Assembly: GCA_035578905.1 (NCBI GenBank)
Contig: JAQJVL010000196.1
Location: forward strand, 1,370,170 to 1,434,169
DNA from: Stictocephala bisonia
Taxonomy: Eukaryota; Arthropoda; Insecta; Hemiptera; Membracidae
DNA: 64,000 nt
Direction: 5' to 3'
This document shows, in pieces, positions 32,956 through 43,219 of this stretch. A program made the position numbers and the translations under genes. The notes below the pieces were generated by a model that searched no databases, was not told the origin of the DNA, and saw only the letters and a program-made list of their open reading frames with translations. Each line of letters starts with the position of its first letter. The stretch's first letter is position 1.

Positions 32956-33114
32956 CTGATAAAGTATAAAGATAACAAACTTTTAAGGGTCTAGACAATA
33001 ATTAAAGCTTTTCTAAACAAATTCACAAAATTTTATTTCAACTTTTATAGTCATGGAGTAATTTCCTGTTTGGTTCTTTGTTACTGAGGTAAAGGAGTTC
33101 ACTTTATGAGCATA

Positions 33115-33447
33115 CATATTTTACGTTAATTCACTACCACTATTTTTCCCCCTTAATTCACTACCACTTGATAAATATTCTATTGCTCTAAAATAATTTC
33201 CCCAATCATTTTTACGTACACTATGGTATTCCTTATCCGCTAGCAATCCGATATCGCTGGCCTTATCTTATCACTTTCCAAGAACTTACATATGGAGAGT
33301 GCTTTCGGCGGTGAGTCAATCATTGGATTTACCAGTTTGTGGTCAACTTTAGTTGTGACCTAACCTAACCTAACCGTAATATTGATTTAAAAGTAGTAGT
33401 AGTGAAGTAACGGAAAAGTATTGATAGTAAATTAACGAAAAATGTCC
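33115..33447. mobile_element. Inverted-repeat element (MITE), copy 3
   Basis: The clearest copy. The left end has two tandem motifs, ACGTTAATTCACTACCACTA and CCCTTAATTCACTACCACTT; the right end has the two reverse-complement motifs (AGTAGTGAAGTAACGGAAAA and GATAGTAAATTAACGAAAAA). The interior matches copies 1 and 2. A CCTAACCTAACCTAACC run (insect telomere-like, TTAGG on the other strand) lies at about 33359-33375. Non-coding. Confidence 0.88.
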
Positions 33448-33567
33448 AAAAAATGCTCAACACTCAAAATTGGGTAATGTTAAAGTAATATACTCAAGTG
33501 AGTTATTTAATTAAAGGTATTTATCTCTTAATTTATAATAAACCATCATAATTTATAAAATACTATG

Positions 33568-33870
33568 TTTATGGGCTCCACTGCCCCAAAAACCAAAATT
33601 CACGGCCTGCTGCTTAGGAATCCTGGTGAGGTCGTAAAGCGATCTTACTCACGAGGCGAAATGCCGAAATACAAATGGTACTATAGGCCGCAGGTCGAAC
33701 TCTCCACCACGAGGCCGTAGGCCGGGTTCCACAAAGGGGCTAAAGGTAAACGTGGAAGGCCTCCTAAACGAAGTATATTAATAACCTACAAGATAGAGCA
33801 ACAACAAATGATCATCAGGATCATCTGGAAGACATGGATGATATCTCATCAGTTTTCAAAATTTAAAACT
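33568..33870 (+). pseudogene. Coding-like fragment with an AT-hook-type motif, origin unknown
   Basis: A GC-richer stretch with one frame reading MFMGSTAPKTKIHGLLLRNP, then GEVVKRSYSRGEMPKYKWYY and RPQVELSTTRP. A TAG follows, then AGFHKGAKGKRGRPPKRSI and more open sequence to about 33870. KRGRPPK is a classical AT-hook core, which would fit a chromatin protein. I do not recognise the protein. The in-frame stop and lack of obvious splice sites suggest a processed or fragmentary pseudogene, or a transposon-carried piece; a chance frame is possible. Confidence 0.35.
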
Positions 33871-33920
33871 GAGCCAAGCTCCTTCTCCCAGTACTAATTA
33901 ATATAATATGAACAGTACTA

Positions 33921-36406
33921 CAGTTGAACCTCGATAACTCGACCCTCGATAACTCGAAATCCTTTATAAGTCGAATTTTTTAAAATCCCCTTGAACTTCT
34001 CATAAGAGTTAATGTTATTTTTACCTCTACAACTCGAATATTTCGATATTAAAACCTCGATAACACGAATTTTCCATTGTCTGGAATGGCACGGTATAAC
34101 CTCTATAACTCGAAATTGGAACTATGCGAACCTTTACAAGTCGAAGTTCCAATCACTTCACCTTTATAACTCGAAGTTTATTATGGCAAACCTCAATAAA
34201 CCGATATTCAGAATTTTCGCTGTTGAATAAAGGAGCTACATTTTCATGTTGTGACATGAATCGCCCCCACCCCTCACCGCTGTCCGTATTTCGTATGTTT
34301 ATTGCAGTGTTGTTGACGTGCTGTAGTAACCACGCTTTGTTTTTCTACCTTGTGCGTTTGTGATTAGTCGCTGTGTTGTTCTTTGTGTAGTGTGATGGAA
34401 GGTAAGCGAAAGTGCAAGACTTTAAGTGTAGAAGAAAAACAAAGGATTCTAACAGAAGTAGACAAAGGAGATAAAAAGAAAATTGACATTGCAAAGGAGT
34501 TTGGCATTCCACCTAATACGTTATCGACGATCCTAAAAAATAGGGAGAAGTATGAAGAAGGAAGTGTCCTAGCTATGTCATGTAAGAGGGCTAAACAGGC
34601 TGATTTTGAAGATATAGATCGATGTGTTTTAAAGTGGCTAAAACAATGTAGAGATAAGAACATTTCAATTTCAGGCCCTATTCTTCAAGAAAAGGCAATT
34701 GATTTCGCAAAGAAATTAGGTCATGATGGGTTCCGTGCTTCAAACGGTTGGTTGCAAAACTTCAAAAAAAGAAATAATGTAGTTTTTAAAAAGATATGTG
34801 GAGAGAGTGCCAGTGTTGACACAAATGTTTGTACTGAGTGGATTGAGAAACTCTCTAAACTAACCGATGATTACGCTCCTGAGAACATTTACAATGCTGA
34901 TGAGACTGCCCTATTTTTTAAGTGTTTACCAGACAAAACCATGACTTTCAAAGGTGAGACATGCAGTGGGGGTAAACATAGTAAAGAGCGGTTAACGGTG
35001 CTCCTAGGTGCAAACGCTACTGGAACAGTTAAGTTGAAACCATTTGTTATTGGTAAGGCTAAAAAGCCACGATGTTTGAAAGGAATCGAAAGCCTCCCTA
35101 CAGACTATACCGCTAACAAGAAAGCGTGGATGACATCAGATATTTTTGGACAGTGGCTCAAAGACTTAAACCAAACAATGAAGAAGAAGAAGCAAAAAAT
35201 ACTTTTATTTATTGACAACTGCTCTGCCCACGGTGATTTGTATAATCTCTCCCATATTAAAATTGAATTTTTACCTGCAAATACAACGTCAAAATTGCAA
35301 CCTTTAGATCAAGGAATAATTAAAAATGTCAAAAGTTTCTACCGAAAGGAAGTTGTGCGTAGATATCTGAATGATGTGGAAAATGAGTCTCCAACTAAAA
35401 TAAACATTCTGGATGCCATGTGGATGCTTACGAAAGCATGGAACAATGTAACTGATAAGACTATTTCCAATTGTTTTAAAAAGTCTGGTTTTAAAGTCAG
35501 TGGAGATAGTATGGAGGAAGAGAGTGGAAATGCTTATCCTGCTTCAGTTATTGAAGATCCAACAGGTTGGGTGGAAACAACGGAGAATCTCAACATAGAA
35601 GAAATGCTGTTCAAAGACTTTGTTAATGTTGATGACAATGTAGCAGTTTGTGGTGAACACGTATCTGACACAGACATCGTAGCATCAGTGGTTTCACCAG
35701 GAGTAGATGATGAGGAAGACGAGGATGACGACCCCATCGACCCGGACAACATGCACTCAACCCCGGAACCTACACTCAAAGAAGCCCGAGCTGCCATAGA
35801 CCTGCTTCGACGATATTTTGTAAAAAAGCCAGTTATGAGTGATAGTGTTGTTACATCCATTGCTAATCTGGATACCAGTTTGGATTTTGCCGCTTCATTA
35901 GGTAAACAGTCAAAAATTGATGATTTTTTTAAGGCCATGTAAATATTTTTGTAACTGATTTTTTCCAATACAGTATTAATATTGGATTTTATAATGTAGC
36001 TTGAATATTTTATTTTTTAATTATTGTATTATTATTTGGCCACAGTTTAGTTTAAATTAAATTTACAAATTTGAAATTACTTATGTCGATTAGTTGTCTT
36101 TTACACATTCCTTCAATTAAAATACTGTGCAGTTATTTAAAATAGTTTTATTTGAACCCTGCATAAAATGTATTATTACTTTTTATAACTACATATTTTA
36201 CTTATGTATGATGTTCAGATAAACAGTAATCACGCAAACGCACTGCCTAGCAACACAATTTAGAAAAGTTCAATAATCTGTGGACCCTCTATAACTCGAA
36301 GTCGGCTATTTTTACACTCGATAACTCGAACCTTGTTTACTCGAAATATTCGATAACTCGAATTTTTTTCGCGTCCCTTCAGATTCGAGTTATCAAGGTT
36401 CCACTG
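33921..36406 (+). mobile_element. Complete Tigger/pogo-class DNA transposon (2486 bp)
   Basis: Terminal inverted repeats at 33921-33942 and 36385-36406 agree at 20 of 22 bases (CAGT.GAACCT.GATAACTC) and are flanked by TA on both sides (33919-33920, 36407-36408), the target duplication of the Tc1/mariner-pogo superfamily. Inside each end the 11-13-mer CT(A/G)TAACTCGAA is repeated many times (33921-34185 and about 36287-36395), a likely array of transposase binding sites. One long open transposase gene lies between. Confidence 0.95.
34395..35942 (+). CDS. Tigger/pogo transposase, intact
   Basis: 515 residues from ATG 34395 (an upstream in-frame TTG at 34383 is not needed). Order: N-terminal CENP-B/psq helix-turn-helix (~5-55, with IAKEFGIPPNTLSTILKNR), CENP-B-type second DNA-binding domain (~70-135, with WLQNFKKRN), DDE_1 nuclease (~165-365). 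Catalytic Asp169 (YNADETALFF), Asp274 (LFIDNCSAH) and Asp305 (LQPLDQGIIKNVK) are all present, spaced as DD30D. An acidic patch (~438-449) and a C-terminal QSKIDDFF (505-512) follow. Function: cut-and-paste transposition at TA sites in the nucleus. No stop or frameshift; TIRs match. Possibly mobile or recently so. Confidence 0.95.
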   Translation: MEGKRKCKTLSVEEKQRILTEVDKGDKKKIDIAKEFGIPPNTLSTILKNREKYEEGSVLAMSCKRAKQADFEDIDRCVLKWLKQCRDKNISISGPILQEKAIDFAKKLGHDGFRASNGWLQNFKKRNNVVFKKICGESASVDTNVCTEWIEKLSKLTDDYAPENIYNADETALFFKCLPDKTMTFKGETCSGGKHSKERLTVLLGANATGTVKLKPFVIGKAKKPRCLKGIESLPTDYTANKKAWMTSDIFGQWLKDLNQTMKKKKQKILLFIDNCSAHGDLYNLSHIKIEFLPANTTSKLQPLDQGIIKNVKSFYRKEVVRRYLNDVENESPTKINILDAMWMLTKAWNNVTDKTISNCFKKSGFKVSGDSMEEESGNAYPASVIEDPTGWVETTENLNIEEMLFKDFVNVDDNVAVCGEHVSDTDIVASVVSPGVDDEEDEDDDPIDPDNMHSTPEPTLKEARAAIDLLRRYFVKKPVMSDSVVTSIANLDTSLDFAASLGKQSKIDDFFKAM

Positions 36407-36408
36407 TA

Positions 36409-37389
36409 CTATAATTAGACTATAACTACTATTAGCTACATAATGTAACTATAATTTATTGTAAAGAGATAATGTGTCATGAGATAACAGAATGTTACAT
36501 CTGCTTCGTAGTTTCAATAGGTGTATTTGAAGGTAATGGGTTCTTCACATAATGTCAGTGCCAACATATCAGTCGTGAATGTCTTTCAGGAAGGTACTAG
36601 AGCTGTATATCTAATTCATTATTTTTATTATGATTTTATAATACATCATAGTGATGAATAGTGTCCACTCAACCGTATTGACAAATCTAATATTTCAGAA
36701 ATTATATTTACACAACTAAATTTTCGCAAAATAACTGTTTTTTATTAACTGTAATGATCTAACAGGAATCTAATACTTGTTATATAAATTTAACTCTTTA
36801 GTCCTAATAATATTACTGATTTTATTATGATTTAATTTTAATTAAAATTACATTTTGTTAGCTCCTGGGCATTAATAAAAACAAAACATTAGTTTACTAT
36901 CTTGATTCGCTAAAACATTTTCATTGACATTGTAAACTCAAACGCGAGAGCTGCTTTCATTACAATACGTGGTTATCCTAGAGGCGACAAGGGACTAATT
37001 TAATTATGCTGACAAGCTCTTTCTGTTTAGTAACTATGCAAACTGCTGGCTTTCCATGTATTTATAACAAAGAATCTGTAGTTAATTACTAAAACCTATT
37101 TTAATTTGGTTCTTTTAGCGTTATAAAATAAAATCTTTTTTTATCTTAATAGTGTTTTTACTAAATAACTGAGTAACAATTATTTATTTTTAATACAGTT
37201 TTCACAACATTGAAAATAAAGTAAATTAGATGAGTACACATCTATCAGTATACTAACATTAGTTTCTATTTTAACCTATAATATATTTACATGGTATGTG
37301 TAAATAAATATATTGATAGCTAAAAGTTCTGTTGCTTGTTTTGTATTTAAAACATATAAGACAAATCATAATATTGTAAAACAACTATA
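36409..37389. other. AT-rich DNA between two DNA transposons
   Basis: No coding or repeat signal recognised. Confidence 0.5.
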
Positions 37390-37841
37390 CAGTTAGGAAA
37401 AAATATGGAAACGCTTTTAAAACGTTTGTATGACTTTTGATCAATTTTTTAAAATTATCATGGTTACAAAGAACATACTTTTTACGCCATTAGCAACATT
37501 TCATCTTTTCAGGGGGACGGCCCATGAGGAGTTGTACGAAAATCTTCAGTGTAAGCCTAGGTCGAGTTTGGTATTAAATAAAAGGCCTACTCAAGATAAA
37601 TTTACTACCGCAAACCGGTCTTCAAAAGATTTGACCTCTCCAGAGTATCGGTAATTTGAATTTCAAAGTAACTAAATTGAACAATGTTATTTCTCCGCTA
37701 TTTAACGGATTTAATTAAATTATTCTGATAAAAAATTATACTTTGTGAAACAGAATTATTAAAAAGAATTAAATTATCAGAGTATATGGAAAAAATAAAG
37801 TTGTTGTGAAAGCGTTTCCATTTTTTTCTGTTTCAACCCTG
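37390..37841. mobile_element. Tc1/mariner-like MITE (452 bp)
   Basis: Ends: CAGTTAGGAAAAAATATGGA then AACGCTTT on the left; on the right the reverse complement starts CAGGGTTGAAACAGAAAAAA and continues ATGGAAACGCTTT. Both ends are flanked by TA (37388-37389, 37842-37843). It has no transposase; a 74-codon open frame inside is not supported as a gene. Confidence 0.8.
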
Positions 37842-38244
37842 TATATGTTCTACCCACACGGTGGTAGAAATAACTATAATGTAAATTGTGTCATGATAGG
37901 GGAAGGTATTTGACTACACATTATATTTTGAAAACCTTCCTATTTAAAAAAATTTCTATGATCACCCAAAGGTCATTATTACATTAATATTTATATTAAA
38001 AATCTATTCCATAGACTTAAGATGTTTTTATTTTATTTCATTAATTATTTTTCAGTGTTAGGCACATTACTGGTCTCTCTAGGTTGGACACAAAATTTTA
38101 TAGATAATAAATCGAGATAATGTTATTTAGAGATATTTAGAGATATATTTGTACCGGTACTGGCCATGATTTATACATTTGAAGTCGACTACAGAAGTCA
38201 GATGAATCATTAGTCAATGATTCATTCTTATTTAACAGTAGACT
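37842..38244. other. AT-rich DNA, no feature seen
   Basis: A short tandem (GAGATATTTAGAGATAT) near 38128 is the only regularity. Confidence 0.45.
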
Positions 38245-38400
38245 TGATTGGATGGTTCCGACATTGACGTTGGATAACGACGTCAAGCAACATCGAGTGA
38301 GGCTGTTCCTTGGATGGATGACCGTCTGAGTGATTCCGTCCTTGCACGCAGCCCAGTTTGTCGGTAACTGATGTTTTACCTTTCCTCCTTCAAACTAACC
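38245..38400 (+). repeat. 5S-rRNA-like dispersed element, copy 2
   Basis: The core at 38279-38338 reads GTCAAGCAACATCGAGTGAG, GCTGTTCCTTGGATGG and ATGACCGTCTGAG, close to the 5S internal promoter. Downstream CCTTGCACGCAGCCCA matches the copy at 26.1 kb. Plus-strand orientation. An RT C-terminal fragment begins about 120 bp further on. Confidence 0.62.
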
Positions 38401-38523
38401 TCCGAGGAAATCATGTTCCATAGTTTTAATTTTTACATTTCATAAGATATGTGCTTAAACAAATGATAACTGTCACTTACAACTTACTTGTAAAATGTTT
38501 GTAAATATTAAAAAAAATATTAT

Positions 38524-38835
38524 TTGATTTTAACTCATGTTGTGACATTAACCAATATACGTGTCGTTTTAAGAATATTTTATATAAGAAGTGGAATTGA
38601 AGGTACACATGATTTAGTATATAAAACGAGAAGTATTGGAAAAAGAAACTTTAGATTACCCAAAGTAAGAAAAGAAACATTCAGACAGGCCTTGCTGTAT
38701 GTGGGACCTAAAGATTTTAATCAGCTACCATTAGAAATTAAAGTGTGCAACAATGCAAAGCGTTTTTGTAAACAGTTGAAAGTTTGGCTTTTGAGTAAGC
38801 CTGATGTAGGTTTTTTAACAAATGTATTAGGTTAA
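38524..38835 (+). pseudogene. C-terminal fragment of a non-LTR retrotransposon RT protein
   Basis: 103 codons: GIEGTHDLVYKTRSIGKRNF, RLPKVRKETFRQALLYVGPK, DFNQLPLEIKVCNNAKRFCK, ending LKVWLLSK. This is the usual end of CR1/L2/Jockey-like ORF2 (H.Y.TR ... LP..R....Q.SL.Y.G...FN.LP.EIK.......F...LK.WL). It is 5' truncated. The AT-rich 3' flank to about 39.2 kb may be its untranslated tail. Confidence 0.75.
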
Positions 38836-40612
38836 GTATAATTTTAAGAAACATTTTTATACAGTGTGTACAAGAATAGCATAACATTTTCTTTAACTTG
38901 TTATTTATTTATGTTATGCTGATTGAGAATAATAAATCTCTGATTATTTTAGTCTGTACACATGTGAGTGAAATAAGTATTTTCTAGTTTGGATAAAAAA
39001 ATGAAATTGTATTAATATATTTTAAAATTATATTTTTTGTCCATGTTTGTTTCTTCAAATTTTTATGGTATGTTTGTAATTACTAAGTATGATAAAGATT
39101 GTTATTTTATTGTAAGCTATTTATGTTAGATTGTAGTGCATTGTCTGTGGACGTCATAGAGTGAGGCATGCTGACTGCATGGAACTTTATTGTGAGAACT
39201 GGACTAAGATTCATTTTTAGTTATTTTTCGATTTTTTTTCTCAACGCTGACCAAATACTGGAAAAAGGTTAGTGTAAATTTTCCAAAGTTAAAGTTATAA
39301 AATGTGACTAGTTGTTAAGAGATGGAAATAAATTCATTAATTCTTAATTCATTAATTCCAATATGTGTAATAAAATAATGCTATTTCTTAAGATAAGGTT
39401 ATTTTAATACATTTGTTTATAACCGTTGACTCGGTCGTGCATTACTAACCTAAACCAATGAATGCCACCCGATGAGTCATTACAGCATCGAATAACCTAA
39501 TTTGAGCAAATGTTTGTAAGACGCCCTTTACAATAATACTCTTCCTCGTCCCTCACCTACCGCCGTTTCCGGACCCCGAGTCTATCATTATGAAAATTTA
39601 ACTTTTATAAAAATGTATACTAAACATACTAATGAAAAAATAAAAATACAAACAGGTTTTTAAAACTTGCTGAGATGAACCGTTAAGCATCAATAAATTT
39701 AAAATTAGGTAAAATTGGCCATACTTAATAATTAGGTATGTAAGACGATGATTAAGGGGAATGCGATTGGGGAGATTGATATCATGGACCCAGATGGCAT
39801 GTCTGGTCATTAGTAAGGGATGGGGTTACATGTAATGTATTAGTAACTATACCGACTGGTAGCCATTGTCACAGACAATATACAATAATAGTATAAATAT
39901 ATACTAGGGCACCCCTGCTCACTTAGCGCGTCAACCCCAATACATCGACCTTCGGCTTCGGCATCTGGCTTTTAACTACAAACATAAGTAGGTAAACTGT
40001 TTTAAGAAAAAATGGTATAAATATATTTACACCAGCTCCATCACTGAACTTGAGCTGCAGCATATTTAAGGTATATTTATGTATATATTTATATTCAATA
40101 TAAACACCTAATGTTACTTCTTGGCATATTTCAAAAGTTTTCATGTGTTTTATTTATCAGCTGACAATCACATAAAACCACTCAGACATATACAATTTCG
40201 CTTTTTTAAATAATTTAAAACTTTAAACAAACCTTTTACGAAAACGTTCAAACTACTCAATGTTATTAACATATTTACTTACATTCAAACAGCTGTTAAA
40301 GTTGCTTAACAGGTGTTACTTTTCAATTAATTCAAATATGTCTCTATTTTAATTTTTAAGGGCGATAAACGTACTTTGAGGTCTTCCCGTGTCCTTCAGG
40401 GTGAAAATATTGAACAATTAAGACCTTTTTGCGCAACTACGAACGGAAAACAATTCTTTGACAACTAAAATATTAAAATTGATCAAGAAATAAGGGAGGA
40501 GTTATGTCAACAAGAAAAGGGCTCCACGAATTATATGTAAGTATTAATTACACGTACTGATGTCATTGAAAAAACTAACCATTTTTGTATACTATTGAAA
40601 AATTTAAAATCT
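38836..40612. other. AT-rich DNA without genes
   Basis: Near 39906 ACTAGGGCACCCCTGCTCAC resembles the dispersed motif at 2.4 and 22.3 kb. Open frames 39598-39810 and 39923-40144 have no recognisable content. Confidence 0.4.
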
Positions 40613-41250
40613 ATAGTCAGTACAATAGTACGTGTATGGTTGGACGGGTGGGTCAGTACCATTGTACGTATATGGGTGGGTGGATGGGTTTACACATACA
40701 CATACACCTACTTACACATACACATACCAATGTATGTGTATGTGTAAGTAGGTGAGTCAGTACCACTGTACATGTATGGGTGGGTCAGTACCATTGTACG
40801 TGTATGGATGGATGGGTGGGTCAGTACCACTGTACGTATATGGGTGGATGGATGGGTCAGTACCAATGTATGTGTATGTGTAAGTAGGTGAGTCAGTATC
40901 ACTGTACATGTATGGGTGGGTCAGTACCATTGTACGTGTATGGGTGGATGGGTGGGTCAGTACCACTGTACGTATATGGGTGGATGGATGGGTCAGTACC
41001 AATGTATGTGTAAGTAGGTGAGTCAGTACCACTGTACATGTATGGGTGGGTCAGTACCATTGTACGTGTATGGGTGGGTCAGTACCACTGTACGTATATG
41101 GGTGGATGGATGGGTCAGTACCAATGTATGTGTATGTGTAAGTAGGTGAATCAGTACCACTGTACATGTATGGGTGGGTCAGTACCATTGTACGTGTATG
41201 GGTGGATGGGTGGGTCAGTACCACTGTACATGTATGGGTGAGCGGTTGGG
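40613..41250 (+). repeat. G-rich minisatellite with ~136-bp higher-order unit
   Basis: Basic units of about 28-36 bp around GTACCACTGTACGTGTATGG and GTGGATGGGTGGGTCA. A marker variant (ACCAATGTATGTGTA) recurs at 40726, 40862, 40998 and 41120, that is every 136, 136 and 122 bp, so four-unit blocks have been copied together. Confidence 0.95.
40705..40754. repeat. Perfect 22-bp hairpin inside the minisatellite
   Basis: 40705-40726 and 40733-40754 are exact reverse complements (CACCTACTTACACATACACA... against ...TGTGTATGTGTAAGTAGGTG) with a 6-base loop CCAATG. The left arm is an inverted copy of a unit otherwise always on the plus strand. Confidence 0.93.
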
Positions 41251-41980
41251 CATCTCAGTTTCGATTTTAGGGTTTCACTTGAATGTTGACTTCAACAGTA
41301 ATATAATGCAGATATATTTCCACAAAATGTAAACGTTGTGGATTGGGCAATACTCTTCAAAAATCAATTGTTCCTTGCTAAAAAACATCTACGCTGCTAC
41401 TGAAAAAGTTTAAAAGAAGAGGGAATAACAACAAAAGATTCCTTCAACCGAGTTTAAATAACTTTTAATGGTAGATTTTTACACAGCACTTGAAGATTTC
41501 TTTATTGAAAAGTTGATCTCGTATTTCAGCAAAATTACTAATGAATTTTGAACATAACACATTTGATCATACAGTCGTCTAGAACAAACATTTTAAACAC
41601 AGTTTTATCTTGAATAAAAACTTATTTTTTACTGTTAAAAAAAATCTTATTAATTTGTCTGCTATAAAAATCTACTTTATAGGTTATGCAACGTGTTTAT
41701 TAAAAGAATTTTAATCTTTTATTATTTCTTGTTTCAACAGAAGACAGAATCTAATTAAGAGTTAGATTTAGTGTCATTATTATTATTATTTTTTTTTTTT
41801 TGTGTTTTCACGCCACAAATACAATATATTTTATATTAATGAGGAACTATGTAACATATGTATGGAACAAATTTGATTACATTAAAATAATTTATAGTGT
41901 TTATAAAGTTGCCATTCTTGGCTTTTGTCTCTGATTCTACTAGTAGCACCTGAAATAGAATAAAATACCACATTATGTGT
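41251..41980. other. AT-rich DNA without genes
   Basis: A (TTA)n plus T13 tract lies at about 41776-41801. Nothing else recognised. Confidence 0.5.
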
Positions 41981-41984
41981 ATAT

Positions 41985-42115
41985 CGAGGGGGGGGAGTCA
42001 ATACCGACTTTACCGGTAGAAGTGGGAGTAAAAGTCGACACCATAGCTATACCAAATTGTACCCACCCAACACGTACCTATTGAGCATTGACCTACCCAC
42101 CCATACGCATATAAT
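41985..42115 (-). repeat. Degenerate minisatellite fragment in inverted orientation
   Basis: The minus strand reads GCGTATGGGTGGGTAGGTCA and GTACGTGTTGGGTGGGTACA, the core of the plus-strand arrays. It is the only locus of this family in the window that is clearly inverted. Confidence 0.65.
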
Positions 42116-42659
42116 AGAATTCTTTATATTGTTATTGATCAACTTATGATAACATATTATTAAGCTCCTGACTAAATATATTTTTGAAAAATTACTAATT
42201 ACTAATAAATATTATTATATTTTCAATCAAACTATTGTAATCTCGGGTTATAATTGTGAAATGGAGCAACTTTTCCTTGGGCATTTGAATGTAGTTTTGA
42301 GGTGCGGTGTTGCCAAGTTTACTGGCGTTTGATGTATGACTGATAATAATTACTTGTTGGGGCATAAATCCGCTTTAAGAGGTCTTTTTTATTGGTTCAA
42401 AGAATAATAAAATAGTTCAATATAAAAAGAAATGCCACAAGAACAATCTATATGTATATTCAGGTACCCAAAATAACTTGTTCTGCAACCAAGGCAAAGT
42501 GTAATTAACTTGTTGCTGAGGGTAGAATTCAGAAATATCAAAATGCAAGGTCGCAGAATTAAGTTGTAAAATTTAAGTAACAGGCCCTTTCCCCAGACTG
42601 TGTCATGACTGCTTAAAGATCAACAAATGATGATGATGTGTTCTCATCCTTTTCAAACC

Positions 42660-43219
42660 CATTCTCACTTAATGATGTCAAAGAAAGTACCTAGTCACAA
42701 CAATTTCGACTAGGTCTGAACCAAGATTGTTCAACAGGGACGCTGTCATTGAGAATAGGTGATATTCTGTTGTAAATCAGCCTCTCCAGCAACTTATAGT
42801 AGACCCTTAAAGAGGTATAGGGTAGTAGATTTTGGTTCGATCTGGTTCCTTACTTACCTCAAAACAGTTATTACTTTAGATCTTTTAAAAACTTTGGGCA
42901 TATCGCCATTTGTAAATATGGCATTAAAGACTGATAGAAGTCAGTATTTTACTTTTCTACCAACATGTTTTAGAAATTCTGGGAAGATGTCAGCCATTCC
43001 AACTGCCTTCCCAACCGACAGCCGTAACCGCCATTGGATAGTGAAGGACCTAGAAACTTCTAACAGTTCCTGTGGGCTTCTCTTGGTCTTGTTCGGTTTG
43101 TATACAAACTTTTTGTAAGAAGGTTGGCAGGTTAACTTAGATAAACCAGCAATATGTTTTGCTACGTCATTAGATCTCGGTTGCAACCCAGTGGAGGCTT
43201 TCAAGTATAGACCAAGCAT
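42660..43219 (-). pseudogene. Jockey-like RT fragment
   Basis: The minus-strand open part (43219-42941) gives VGKAVGMADIFPEFLKHVGR, and reading on gives LLSVFNAIFTNGDMPKVFKR followed by SKVITVLR. After decay come LYLFKGLL and text like IYNRI..I...VPVEQ. Known Jockey-type RT: .GMAD......LKHLG ... LL..FN.I...G..P..WK.SKVIA.LKPGK ... YRPISLL...K..ERLI..RI...... QAGFR. Stops interrupt the second half. Confidence 0.75.

Noticed and set aside
33359..33375. Interstitial telomere (CCTAA)n
   Set aside because: Only about three repeats and located at a fixed place inside a MITE, so it is not evidence of a telomere fusion.
35534..35968. 144-codon minus-strand frame with a Ser-rich stretch
   Set aside because: Antisense of the acidic C-terminus of the Tigger transposase.
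37430..37654. 74-codon frame as a gene
   Set aside because: Falls wholly inside the mariner-like MITE and shows no transposase motif.
42759..43118. 119-codon plus-strand frame
   Set aside because: The opposite strand carries recognisable Jockey-like RT text; this frame is its shadow.
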